Positions 25,232 through 32,781 of a stretch of DNA of 63,501 nt are shown piece by piece (within the stretch, counting starts at the first letter, position 1; each line of letters begins with the position of its first letter). Origin of the DNA: Oscillospiraceae bacterium (GTDB lineage Bacteria; Bacillota; Clostridia; Oscillospirales; CAG-272); contig SVTS01000005.1 of assembly GCA_015063645.1 (NCBI GenBank), positions 1-63,501 of the forward strand, in the 5' to 3' direction. The position numbers and the translations under genes are program-made. The notes below the pieces were generated by a model that made no database searches, was not told the DNA's origin, and saw nothing but the letters and a program-made list of their open reading frames with translations.

Positions 25232-26524
25232 TTACTCTTCCGGTTCCGCATAGGAGAGGCATCTTACCTCGGAATAGGCACCGATCGGATCATCGGAGAG
25301 GATACACATCATAAGAAAGCATTCATAGGGATTTGCGGGATACATTTCGCCCATGCCGCATTCAGTCAGAATACGGTTGGTTGATTCGATAAAGGCAGAA
25401 TACCGCTGAACCGCTTTGGGAATCTCATCCAGTTTATAGGCAAAGAGGAAAAAATTCATGGTTATCAGATCAAATCTCTCTATTTCTGCGTTCTTTGCCA
25501 TGAGTGAACTGATTCTTTGCCGACTGAACCGTCTTCCCATAAACAATTCATGGAGAGACGAATACCGGCTGGGAATCATATTGCCGTGCCGGTCTTTCGG
25601 AATTTCCGCATTGAAAAAGCGTTCAAGGTCGCTTGGAGTGACATCCTCCGGGGACCAGACACATTGAGATGCGCGTATGCGCTGCAGCTGCTTCTGTTTT
25701 TCAAAATCGTACAGACGGTCATTATTCTCCATCTTTTCCCTGCATCGCTGCAGCTGTGTCTGGACTCTCTCCTCCTCGCTCTGATTATACATTCCGGCAA
25801 TCAGGCAGCAGATATCCTTGTAAAGGCTGTTGAAATACTCTCCCGTTGTAACGCTGGAACAGCTCTGATTTCCGGAGGTTTTCAGCCGGGACAGATAATT
25901 CATCAGTGAATCCTCGTCACGGATCTGCATCAGTCTGCCTCGTACATTGCCTGTCTTTTCGCCAAGCACATTTCCGGCTCCGGGAGGCAATTCTTTATAC
26001 AGCTGCATAATTCTTTCGTATTCCGCATACGGGTAACCGAAGCGATAACAGTATCCGCAGATGACTTCAAAGGGGGATTTTGCATTCAGTTCATGTTCAC
26101 CAAGCACTTTCGTCAGAAATTCATTTACATCCGTCAGACTCATGCGGAGCCCGAATCCAAGCAGGAGCACTACGTTTCTTTTTACCGTTTTCTGGGTCAG
26201 CCAATTGCGCACAAGCGCACTCAGTTTTGCGGTTGTAGGACCGAATGCAGCGGGAGTTCCCGTCTCCTCAAAGGAATCCCGGATAATACTGCGGAATTCT
26301 TCTTCCGCAATCTCACAGAATGGCTGAGTCATTTCCGATTCTCGGTATATATATCGGCGCAGATATTCACCGAAAGGGATCACACGGAGGCAGTTTTCCA
26401 GTTGTCGGTAAATCAGTCTGACATCTTCCTGGGGAAAACGGCTGTCATCTGCGACACTGTATATTGCTTCCTGCGCTGATGCGGTAAACTCAAGACTGTC
26501 AAAAAACTTTTCATACAAGGGCAT
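25232..26524 (-). CDS. Uncharacterised 430-aa protein
   Basis: I do not recognise this family with certainty. The protein is predicted soluble and mostly helical, without signal peptide or membrane segment. Visible landmarks are a short motif LLLGFGLRMSLTDVNEFLTKVLGE near residue 120, followed by SPFEVICGYCYRFGYPYAEY; a charged coiled-coil-like part (EERVQTQLQRCREKMENNDRL) near 255; and a helical C-terminus. The ATG at 26524 has AAAGGA at 8 nt; an upstream TTG has no such site. It stands alone with its own promoter region, convergent with the Asp-box gene, and gives no functional hint from neighbours. Confidence 0.65.
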   Translation of the reverse strand: MPLYEKFFDSLEFTASAQEAIYSVADDSRFPQEDVRLIYRQLENCLRVIPFGEYLRRYIYRESEMTQPFCEIAEEEFRSIIRDSFEETGTPAAFGPTTAKLSALVRNWLTQKTVKRNVVLLLGFGLRMSLTDVNEFLTKVLGEHELNAKSPFEVICGYCYRFGYPYAEYERIMQLYKELPPGAGNVLGEKTGNVRGRLMQIRDEDSLMNYLSRLKTSGNQSCSSVTTGEYFNSLYKDICCLIAGMYNQSEEERVQTQLQRCREKMENNDRLYDFEKQKQLQRIRASQCVWSPEDVTPSDLERFFNAEIPKDRHGNMIPSRYSSLHELFMGRRFSRQRISSLMAKNAEIERFDLITMNFFLFAYKLDEIPKAVQRYSAFIESTNRILTECGMGEMYPANPYECFLMMCILSDDPIGAYSEVRCLSYAEPEE

Positions 26525-26562
26525 CGATTTTGTCCTTTCCGTCAAAGATTCTGGGGGAGTTT

Positions 26563-26610
26563 TCAAGTACTGTCACTTGATCAGCGGGAGAGACATCCAT
26601 AATTATTATA
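26563..26610 (-). promoter_or_regulatory. Promoter -10 and leader inverted repeat of the 430-aa protein gene
   Basis: TATAAT on the minus strand (26605-26610) within TGTGATATAAT. Downstream in the leader is TCAAGT-ACTGTC-ACTTGA (26563-26580), a perfect 6-bp inverted repeat that could be an operator or a small hairpin. The -35 is poor. Confidence 0.45.
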
Positions 26611-26754
26611 TCACAAATCAACGGAAACGGAAAGTATACAGCATTTGTTTAACCGTTTCCTGCGTTATATATTATATATGATACCACTATGCGGACGTAT
26701 TCTGTAATTGAAATTTTACGTGCCAAATTTACAGCACCCAAATGTCACTCTGAT

Positions 26755-26859
26755 TTAATGAATAAATATACCCCGGTTCCTCTGCAGCATTTTTCCTGCT
26801 GAACAAAGTGGAAGCTCGCTTGCAGCGCGGGCGGCTTCAGCTGCAGTCGAAATACTCAT
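26755..26859 (-). CDS. Possible small or truncated gene (34 aa)
   Basis: An ATG at 26859 is preceded by AAGGAG at 6 nt, an unusually good ribosome-binding site, and opens a 34-codon frame starting MSISTAAEAARAASELPLCS. A TTGACA box lies further upstream on the same strand (26920-26925), though the spacing to a TATAGA is 20 bp. The Ala-rich start looks like the beginning of a larger lost protein. It may be a remnant, a small peptide gene or chance. Confidence 0.25.
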   Translation of the reverse strand: MSISTAAEAARAASELPLCSAGKMLQRNRGIFIH

Positions 26860-26950
26860 CGGGGTCTCCTTACATATTCTCTGTTTCTTCTATACGAAAC
26901 GTCTGAGAGGGATTTGTCAAGGCATATATCAGCGAAAACCGGGAATCCTA

Positions 26951-26979
26951 TTGACAAAAACAGGAGTTTGTGATACTAT
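26951..26979 (+). promoter_or_regulatory. Promoter of the DUF2156-GNAT operon
   Basis: Consensus TTGACA (26951-26956), a 17-bp spacer and TACTAT (26974-26979), 48 bp before the ATG at 27027. Confidence 0.75.
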
Positions 26980-27026
26980 AAATCTGTTTTCATTATTTAA
27001 TTATTCACGAACACACGAGGCAAACC

Positions 27027-27962
27027 ATGATCGCTTCCCAAGTGCGCACTATGATTGATTTCCGTCCTGTTACAGTCGGTGACAAGGCGCTTTACAACCG
27101 TTTTCTGACCGATGGCAATTTCAGAGGATGTGAATCCTCCTTTGCCAACGTATTTTTATGGGGACAGCAGAACATCGCTGTTCTGGACAATCATCTTCTC
27201 CTGTTTTCCTGTTTCGGAAAACGCTGTGTATATCCGTATCCGCTCGGGCACGGGGACAAAAAAACGGTTCTTGATGCCATTATCGGTGACGCGCACGCAC
27301 GGGGAATTTCCTGCCGTATCACAACAATGACGGAAGAAGCGGCAGACACACTGCGCACACTTTATCCGGGGAAATTCCGCTTTTATGCCGATGAGGGTGC
27401 ATTTGATTACGTATACTCCATTGATGATCTGGCGGAGCTGAAGGGCAAAAAGTACCACGGCAAGCGCAATCATATACACCGATTCAAAGAGCAGTTTCCC
27501 GACTATACCGTTACTGAGCTCAATGATGACACCCTTCCGGCGGTCCGCCGGATGACGGATACCTGGTTCGCCGCCCGGCAGGAGGAAGATCCCGCTGGCG
27601 AATATCACAAGGAAAAGGCGGCACTGGACAAGGCATTTCTGCATTACAGAGAACTGCAAATGGACTGTCTGGCCCTGATGAACGGGGAGGAAGTTCTGGC
27701 TGTAACGATGGGCAGTCATCTGTCCGATGACACGGTGGATGTACATTTTGAAAAAGCGCGATCCGACATTCAGGGGGCTTATACGGCGATCAACTGGGAA
27801 TTTGCCCGGTATATCCGGAATAAGTATCCTTCCGTCCGCTATCTGGATCGGGAAGAAGACATGGGAATCGAGGGACTGCGTAAGGCAAAACAGAGTTATC
27901 ATCCCCATCATATGGTATACAAATGCTGGGCACAGCTGACGGAGGACGGCCATGACGATTGA
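27027..27962 (+). CDS. DUF2156 (phosphatidylglycerol lysyltransferase C-terminal-like) protein
   Basis: This is a 311-aa cytoplasmic protein made of two GNAT-like halves, as in the DUF2156/MprF catalytic domain: SSFANVFLWGQ near residue 40, KGKKYHGKRNHIHRFKEQFPDY near 140, and a C-terminal part with DREEDMGIEGLRKAKQSYHPHHMVYK. Such domains transfer aminoacyl groups to lipids or other acceptors, but stand-alone versions are poorly understood. No membrane segments are present, unlike MprF. It overlaps the following GNAT gene by 11 bp, so the two are translated together and probably function together. Confidence 0.85.
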   Translation: MIASQVRTMIDFRPVTVGDKALYNRFLTDGNFRGCESSFANVFLWGQQNIAVLDNHLLLFSCFGKRCVYPYPLGHGDKKTVLDAIIGDAHARGISCRITTMTEEAADTLRTLYPGKFRFYADEGAFDYVYSIDDLAELKGKKYHGKRNHIHRFKEQFPDYTVTELNDDTLPAVRRMTDTWFAARQEEDPAGEYHKEKAALDKAFLHYRELQMDCLALMNGEEVLAVTMGSHLSDDTVDVHFEKARSDIQGAYTAINWEFARYIRNKYPSVRYLDREEDMGIEGLRKAKQSYHPHHMVYKCWAQLTEDGHDD

Positions 27963-28713
27963 TGCACCTCTTCCCTCTCAGATACCGGATTTACGGAATC
28001 TGTGGAAAGAAGCGTTCGGAGATACGGATGACTATCTGGACACGTTTTTCCACACTGCGTTCAGCCCGGAGCGCTGCCGCTGTCTCACCGTGGACAATCA
28101 GATTGCCGCGGTGCTGTACTGGTTCGACTGCAGCTGCCGCGGACAGAATATTGCCTATCTGTATGCGGTCGCAACGGCGAAAGCATACCGCGGACGCGGA
28201 TTCTGCCGCGAGCTGATGGCGGATACACACAGATATCTTCTGAGCCGCGGATATACAGGCGTGATTCTTGTCCCGGGAAGCGCTTCCCTGTTTGCTTTCT
28301 ATGAACGCATGGGATACAGTATCTGCAGCCGTATCGGAGAGATCCGCTGTACTGCGGCAGCGGAGCCGATTCCTCTGCAGCGGATTGGTAAGGAGGCATT
28401 CGCCGCATTGCGGCGGAAGCGGCTGCCTGTCGGCGGTGTTATTCAGGAAGGAGAAAATCTGGATTTTCTTCTGACGCAGGCAGAGTTGTATGCAGGCGAC
28501 GGATTCATTTTTGCCGCCTCGCATGAGGATAACACGGTACATGCTTCGGAATTTTTGGGGGATATTTCCGCTCTTCCCGGCATTGTATGTGCACTTGACT
28601 GCACGGAAGGAATGTTCCGGATTCCCGGTGAGGACAGACCGTTTGCCATGTATTATTCCCTTGGGGAGCATCATGGGGAGCCACCGGCGTATTTCGGATT
28701 TGCTTTCGATTAA
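27952..28713 (+). CDS. GNAT-family N-acetyltransferase
   Basis: This is a 253-aa protein with a GNAT fold in its first half: NIAYLYAVATAKAYRGRGFCRELM, where the R-G-R-G stretch is the acetyl-CoA pyrophosphate loop (near residue 82), followed by FAFYERMGY, the typical end of a GNAT domain. The second half (about residues 135-253) is an extra domain resembling the C-terminal region of Eis-like or two-domain GNATs, with no clear motif. It overlaps the DUF2156 gene by 11 bp. The acceptor substrate is unknown. Confidence 0.85.
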   Translation: MTIDAPLPSQIPDLRNLWKEAFGDTDDYLDTFFHTAFSPERCRCLTVDNQIAAVLYWFDCSCRGQNIAYLYAVATAKAYRGRGFCRELMADTHRYLLSRGYTGVILVPGSASLFAFYERMGYSICSRIGEIRCTAAAEPIPLQRIGKEAFAALRRKRLPVGGVIQEGENLDFLLTQAELYAGDGFIFAASHEDNTVHASEFLGDISALPGIVCALDCTEGMFRIPGEDRPFAMYYSLGEHHGEPPAYFGFAFD

Positions 28714-28717
28714 CACG

Positions 28718-28754
28718 AAAACAGCTTATTCCGCTTTGGAACAAGCTGTTTTTT
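28718..28754. terminator. Terminator between convergent GNAT and Asp-box genes
   Basis: AAAACAGCTTATTCC pairs with GGAACAAGCTGTTTT with one mismatch around a GCTTT loop, followed by a T run. A and T runs on both sides suggest use in both directions. Confidence 0.85.
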
Positions 28755-28759
28755 GTATG

Positions 28760-29884
28760 TTATTTCTGCGGGAGTTCCCAATGGGTATAGAGGATGGAAC
28801 AATGCTGATCGCCCGGGAAACGCTGATAATACACCGTGTACAGGGATCCGTCGGAAAGTTCCACCGTGGAAGGATAACCGAGATCCCCGCTGTCCGCTTC
28901 ATCACCGATGATCAGTTCCTCACCGAACGTTCTGCCGCCGTCCCAGCTGATTCTTGCGCGTTCACCGAACGGCGGTTTTCTGCGTCCGTAAACAAGTACC
29001 ACAGCGCCGCTGGAGTGCAGCAGCATATGCGGCGGCGATCCGCAGATATCCGTTGCTTCGGGATGGGACCAGGTTCTGCCGCCATCCTCGGAGCGGGTAA
29101 AGTATACACTGAATCCGTGTGGAACGGGATCACGATCGCCGCGCAGAGCACCCAGAAGTGTACCGTCCGGCAATTCGATGGCATACGGTTCATGAATATT
29201 GTTCAGAGTGCATCCGTCCGGGAAATCCACTTTACCGATGCATTGCCAGTTATGTCCTTCATCCCGGCTTTCAAATGCGAACACGGCGCCTTTTTCATAC
29301 AGTGCAGCGGCATCCCCGAACTCTTCCGGGCTGGAAGCGCATTCTTTACCCAGATACAGAAGACGACCGTCTTTCAGCTTAATAGGACCGTGGGGAGAGG
29401 AAACCGGCACTTTGACAGCAGGCGTCCAACTCCTGCCGCTGTCGTCCGACAGGCGAATGAACGACCCCGCACGGGCGGTTTCGTCATCCAATGTTCGCCA
29501 GTGGGCAAGCATTGCTTCATAGAGCATAAAATCCGGTCTGCCCCGATGATTGTTCGCCCATGTATTATCCGTTTCGCACATATTATAGATCAAGCTGCGA
29601 TCATTATGGAAGTATGTCATGAGCATTTTTCCGCCGCCCAGCGCCAGTATGCCTGCATCACGGTCATCCAGATCCGTTTCATTGATAATAGCGGGCGGGG
29701 ACCATGTCTTGCCTTCATCGGTACTGGTATACAGATAATTGACACCGAATGGACACACATGGGCGATCCGGTGTCCGGAACACGCCGCATAGAGAACACC
29801 GTTTTCATCACGGCAGACTGTCGGCCATCCCTGATAGGCAAACATACCCGTCTGGCGTCCAACAATACCGGTTGTGAATTTCAT
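28760..29884 (-). CDS. Asp-box (BNR/sialidase-like) beta-propeller protein, second copy
   Basis: This is a 374-aa cytoplasmic protein, clearly related to the one at 24027. Asp-boxes include STDEGKTW, SDDSGRSW, SRDEGHNW, SEDGGRTW and SWDGGRTF. Shared blocks are LDDRDAGIL, HEPYAIELPDG and HMLLHSSGAVVLVYGRR. The sialidase RIP arginine is absent here too; the place reads YQGWPTV. No signal peptide is present, so an intracellular sugar substrate is likely. It is a single gene with its own promoter and a GAAAGGAG site. A true sialidase, another glycosidase or a non-catalytic propeller are all possible. Confidence 0.8.
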   Translation of the reverse strand: MKFTTGIVGRQTGMFAYQGWPTVCRDENGVLYAACSGHRIAHVCPFGVNYLYTSTDEGKTWSPPAIINETDLDDRDAGILALGGGKMLMTYFHNDRSLIYNMCETDNTWANNHRGRPDFMLYEAMLAHWRTLDDETARAGSFIRLSDDSGRSWTPAVKVPVSSPHGPIKLKDGRLLYLGKECASSPEEFGDAAALYEKGAVFAFESRDEGHNWQCIGKVDFPDGCTLNNIHEPYAIELPDGTLLGALRGDRDPVPHGFSVYFTRSEDGGRTWSHPEATDICGSPPHMLLHSSGAVVLVYGRRKPPFGERARISWDGGRTFGEELIIGDEADSGDLGYPSTVELSDGSLYTVYYQRFPGDQHCSILYTHWELPQK

Positions 29885-29908
29885 ACAGATACTCCTTTCG
29901 GATATTGG

Positions 29909-29937
29909 ATTATATGCTGATTATCTTCAATATGTAA
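29909..29937 (-). promoter_or_regulatory. Promoter of the second Asp-box gene
   Basis: On the minus strand: TTACAT (29932-29937), a 17-bp spacer and TATAAT (29909-29914). The -35 overlaps the end of the upstream FliB-like gene. Confidence 0.65.
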
Positions 29938-30841
29938 ATGGGGATAGCTCCGCAAGCAGTTCTTCGGTGTTTTTCTCAGAATATTCCACTTCCGCCGAGT
30001 AAAGCCGGGCTGTCTCGGACAGCGGAGTATCGCTGCGGGCTGTTATTTCCGCAATCATTTCCGTGCTGAGAGTCGCGAATGCGGCACGGGCGGCAAAATC
30101 CATGTCATCACAGGCAGAGCTGACGTGACGGAACAGAAAATACACAAGCAGTTGTTCCTTTGCCGTCTCCGGAATCTGTTTATGCGGCTGATTAACCATG
30201 GCTTCGCGCAGAAGTTTCTCCCACGCAGGATCCATATGTTCCAGAGACAGATATAATTCTGCCCAGCGGGCAAAATCGGACACGGGTCTTACAGCTCCTG
30301 CGGCGGTACACAGGCGATCCATGCGGATTTCCGCCGAATCACAGCGGTCCTGCGCGATAGCAATCAGCGCGTCCCGCCGTGCAATCAATTCCGCTTCTTC
30401 TGCTGTGAGCGATTCGTCTCCGCCATCATCGGACAGGATGATCAGTTTTACCGGTGATTCGTGAGTAAGAAGTATCCTTGCCGCCTCCTCACAGCACAGT
30501 CCAAGCCCCATCTCCGTTCTGTCGCTGAAATCTGCACGGAAGCGGGGGTGATCCCGGCAGATCTGGCAGAGCGCGTCTTCTCCGAGATGCAGAATGATAT
30601 CGCACAGTCCCTCCTGTGTCAGAAACGGACACCGTTCCCTGTCATCGAGCCGGAAAGAGGCTGTCGTATCGGAACAATCCATATTCTCCCGCAGGCGTGC
30701 GCCGAGAGAACCGGATTCACTCCGATAACGGGCACAGGTTTCTTCGTCAATGTCGATTTCCCAGCCGATACAGCAGCTGTGACGGCATGCACCGGCTATA
30801 CAGCGGAATTCCGGATAATAATCCGGGACAATGAGTTTCAT
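29927..30841 (-). CDS. FliB-like Cys-rich protein (flagellin lysine-N-methylase family)
   Basis: This is a 304-aa protein starting MKLIVPDYYPEFRCIAGACRHSCCIGW, with C14, C19, C23 and C24. Further on are RERCPFLTQEGLCDI and ALCQICRDHPRF, the Cys pattern of the FliB/flagellin lysine-N-methylase family, likely a metal or FeS site. FliB methylates flagellin in Salmonella, but many Clostridia without flagella carry such proteins, and no flagellar gene lies in this window, so the substrate here is open. It has a strong promoter (TTGACA-17-TATAAT) and an AAGGGGG ribosome-binding site. Confidence 0.8.
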   Translation of the reverse strand: MKLIVPDYYPEFRCIAGACRHSCCIGWEIDIDEETCARYRSESGSLGARLRENMDCSDTTASFRLDDRERCPFLTQEGLCDIILHLGEDALCQICRDHPRFRADFSDRTEMGLGLCCEEAARILLTHESPVKLIILSDDGGDESLTAEEAELIARRDALIAIAQDRCDSAEIRMDRLCTAAGAVRPVSDFARWAELYLSLEHMDPAWEKLLREAMVNQPHKQIPETAKEQLLVYFLFRHVSSACDDMDFAARAAFATLSTEMIAEITARSDTPLSETARLYSAEVEYSEKNTEELLAELSPFTY

Positions 30842-30867
30842 GCCGGATTCCCCCTTCGTTTTTATTC

Positions 30868-30896
30868 ATTATACATCGCTGTCATCCGGTTGTCAA
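30868..30896 (-). promoter_or_regulatory. Promoter of the FliB-like gene
   Basis: Consensus TTGACA (30891-30896), a 17-bp spacer and TATAAT (30868-30873) on the minus strand. The -35 overlaps the 3' end of the upstream hydrolase gene. Confidence 0.85.
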
Positions 30897-31885
30897 GAGT
30901 GATTCGCCCGCTTTACGGGATGAACGGATTCTGGGGTATACAGCGGATACCGGATCATTTCTGCGCAGTCCAGATCGTGGGCACGGAGTTTCACGGAGCT
31001 GATCTGTCTGTTTTCGTATACAGTTGAAGAATACGTTTCACTTTCGCCGTCCCAACAGGAGGTATATCGGGTGATCACTTCTCCTCCGTCCCGCAGTCGG
31101 ACACATCCCCGCGGAACGGCGACTGCATCCATCATGTGAAAAAAGGCACTGAGGTGCGACTCATTTCCGACAGAAAGATTGGCACGAAGAAAAGCCGCAC
31201 GGACGAAGCGTGAGGGCGAAGTGAAATCCCCGGGAAGTCCGATGGAACCCAGTCCCCGGCTGTACTCCGCAAATGGAATCTCAGCCCCGAATGAAGGAAG
31301 TGGATCGACAGCGGAAAGCCGTCTGAACTGCTGCAGATGGAACATCTGCATGGGAAAGGGAGGATTATTGGTAAGCACGCCTGCAGGATTCTCATACAGG
31401 GCAAGTCCAGCTTCTCCCGGTTCGATTACAAGTGTTTCCGCGGAATCTGCCAGAATCCAATGCAGCGGTGTCAGGGGATAGGTATCGCTGAACGAGATAT
31501 CTGCCGCACGTGTGCGCGCAAGCAGATCCCGCGCCTCACGCACGGAAGCGCAGCGTCCCAGAATCCAGGGAATGAATTCAAAGGGGGCAATATCCTGTAT
31601 TCGCCCCTGAGAATCGGCGGGCGGCATATACACGGCATTTTCGGGGAAATTCAAAGCCGCCATGCACAGTCCCCGCTCATTTGCCGCATCAAAGAACAGA
31701 GGATACCCATCTGCCGCCACAGCAATGCCGATCATAGCGTAATGGACTTCCATCTTTCCCGCCCTGCGGAAATGCAGAGGAAAATGGCGGGGGACAACAA
31801 TTACCTCTTCCCCGTGAGCTTTTTCCAGATCCAGCGTCCGTCCGAAAAAATGACTTCCGCATTTCCATGAGATTGCTGTGCACAT
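30893..31885 (-). CDS. Choloylglycine hydrolase / penicillin V acylase family enzyme (bile salt hydrolase-like)
   Basis: This is a 330-aa Ntn-hydrolase. It begins M-C2, so removal of Met exposes the nucleophilic Cys2. R16 and D19 (FFGRTLDLE) match the catalytic Arg/Asp pair; DAANERGLCMAALNFP, LTNNPPFPMQ and SPSRFVRAAF carry the expected Asn and Arg residues of the family. Members deconjugate bile salts or hydrolyse penicillin V and acyl-homoserine lactones; the Clostridia-type sequence and other gut traits favour bile salts, without proof. There is no signal peptide. AGGGAGG precedes the ATG. It is divergent from sfsA. Confidence 0.87.
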   Translation of the reverse strand: MCTAISWKCGSHFFGRTLDLEKAHGEEVIVVPRHFPLHFRRAGKMEVHYAMIGIAVAADGYPLFFDAANERGLCMAALNFPENAVYMPPADSQGRIQDIAPFEFIPWILGRCASVREARDLLARTRAADISFSDTYPLTPLHWILADSAETLVIEPGEAGLALYENPAGVLTNNPPFPMQMFHLQQFRRLSAVDPLPSFGAEIPFAEYSRGLGSIGLPGDFTSPSRFVRAAFLRANLSVGNESHLSAFFHMMDAVAVPRGCVRLRDGGEVITRYTSCWDGESETYSSTVYENRQISSVKLRAHDLDCAEMIRYPLYTPESVHPVKRANHS

Positions 31886-31994
31886 AGTTCCTCCCTGTCC
31901 GCTCTGCGACGGTATACATAATCAGTATATCCCCGTCTCTGCTTCTCATACCTGCGGATTCATTTCTGTTTTTGAACAAAATCTGCTTAAACTC

Positions 31995-32023
31995 TTGCGC
32001 AGGATTCTGCTTTGTGATATGAT
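31995..32023 (+). promoter_or_regulatory. Promoter of sfsA
   Basis: TTGCGC (31995-32000), a 17-bp spacer and TATGAT (32018-32023) preceded by TGTGA. An AAGGAG site and the ATG at 32051 follow. Confidence 0.65.
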
Positions 32024-32050
32024 ATACATGATCTCACAAGGAGTACAGCC

Positions 32051-32746
32051 ATGCAGTACGCTAACATTCATCGCGGGATTTTTATTTCCCGTCCGGGCAG
32101 ATTTATTGCCATTGTCCGCATTGACGGAGCAGAAGAAACGGTTCATGTAAAAAACACGGGGCGCTGCCGGGAGCTGCTGATCCCCGGAGCGGAGGTTTAT
32201 CTGGCTTTATCCGATAATCCTGCACGCAAGACACGCTATGATCTGATCGGCGTCTGCAAGGAACGCCCCGGGACAGTACCGCTGATCATCAACGTGGATT
32301 CGCAGGCACCAAATGAAACGGCGGCGGAATGGCTGCCGCAAAGCGGGTTGTTTCCCGCCGGAGCTTTGATCCGCCGCGAGGTATTCTGCGGTAAATCCCG
32401 TTTTGATTTCCGGATCGAGCACGGCGGAGAGGTGACGTGGCTGGAAGTCAAAGGCGTTACCCTGGAGGAAAACGGAATTGCCCGTTTTCCCGATGCGCCG
32501 ACGGAGCGCGGCGTACGGCATGTCCGTGAACTGACAGGGCTTGCCCGACGTGGTGAACGTACTGCCATTCTCTTTGTGATCCAGATGAGCGGGATTCGGA
32601 CATTCATGCCGAATGACAGCACACACGCGGCATTCGGGGATGCTCTGCGCGAAGCGGCGTCTGCCGGTGTGCAGATCATTGCACGGGAATGCTTTGTGGA
32701 TGCATCCTCCATATCGATCACAAATCCCGTACCGGTATGCCTGTAA
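32051..32746 (+). CDS. sfsA: SfsA family DNA/RNA-binding protein (predicted nuclease)
   Basis: This is a 231-aa protein matching SfsA over its length: an OB-fold-like N-terminus with RPGRFIAIVRIDG and HVKNTGRCRELLIPGAEVYL, and a C-terminal nuclease-like domain with GKSRFDFRIE, WLEVKGVTL, FPDAPTERGVRHVREL and FVIQM. SfsA was named for sugar fermentation stimulation in E. coli; its fold suggests a nuclease, and its biological role is unsettled. Length and start (AAGGAG site) are normal for the family. The GH2 gene follows after 35 bp and may be co-transcribed. Confidence 0.93.
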   Translation: MQYANIHRGIFISRPGRFIAIVRIDGAEETVHVKNTGRCRELLIPGAEVYLALSDNPARKTRYDLIGVCKERPGTVPLIINVDSQAPNETAAEWLPQSGLFPAGALIRREVFCGKSRFDFRIEHGGEVTWLEVKGVTLEENGIARFPDAPTERGVRHVRELTGLARRGERTAILFVIQMSGIRTFMPNDSTHAAFGDALREAASAGVQIIARECFVDASSISITNPVPVCL

Positions 32747-32781
32747 ATCAAAGACACAACTGATTTTTCGGAGGTTATTCT

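Larger units (their letters stand above)
26525..27026. other. 502-bp intergenic region without a clear gene
   Basis: This is the only gap over 300 bp. It holds the promoter and inverted repeat of the 430-aa protein gene at its left end, an AT-rich stretch (about 26660-26690), a small minus-strand reading frame (26755-26859, listed separately) and the plus-strand promoter of the DUF2156 gene at its right end. I see no RNA gene or mobile element in it. Confidence 0.7.
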
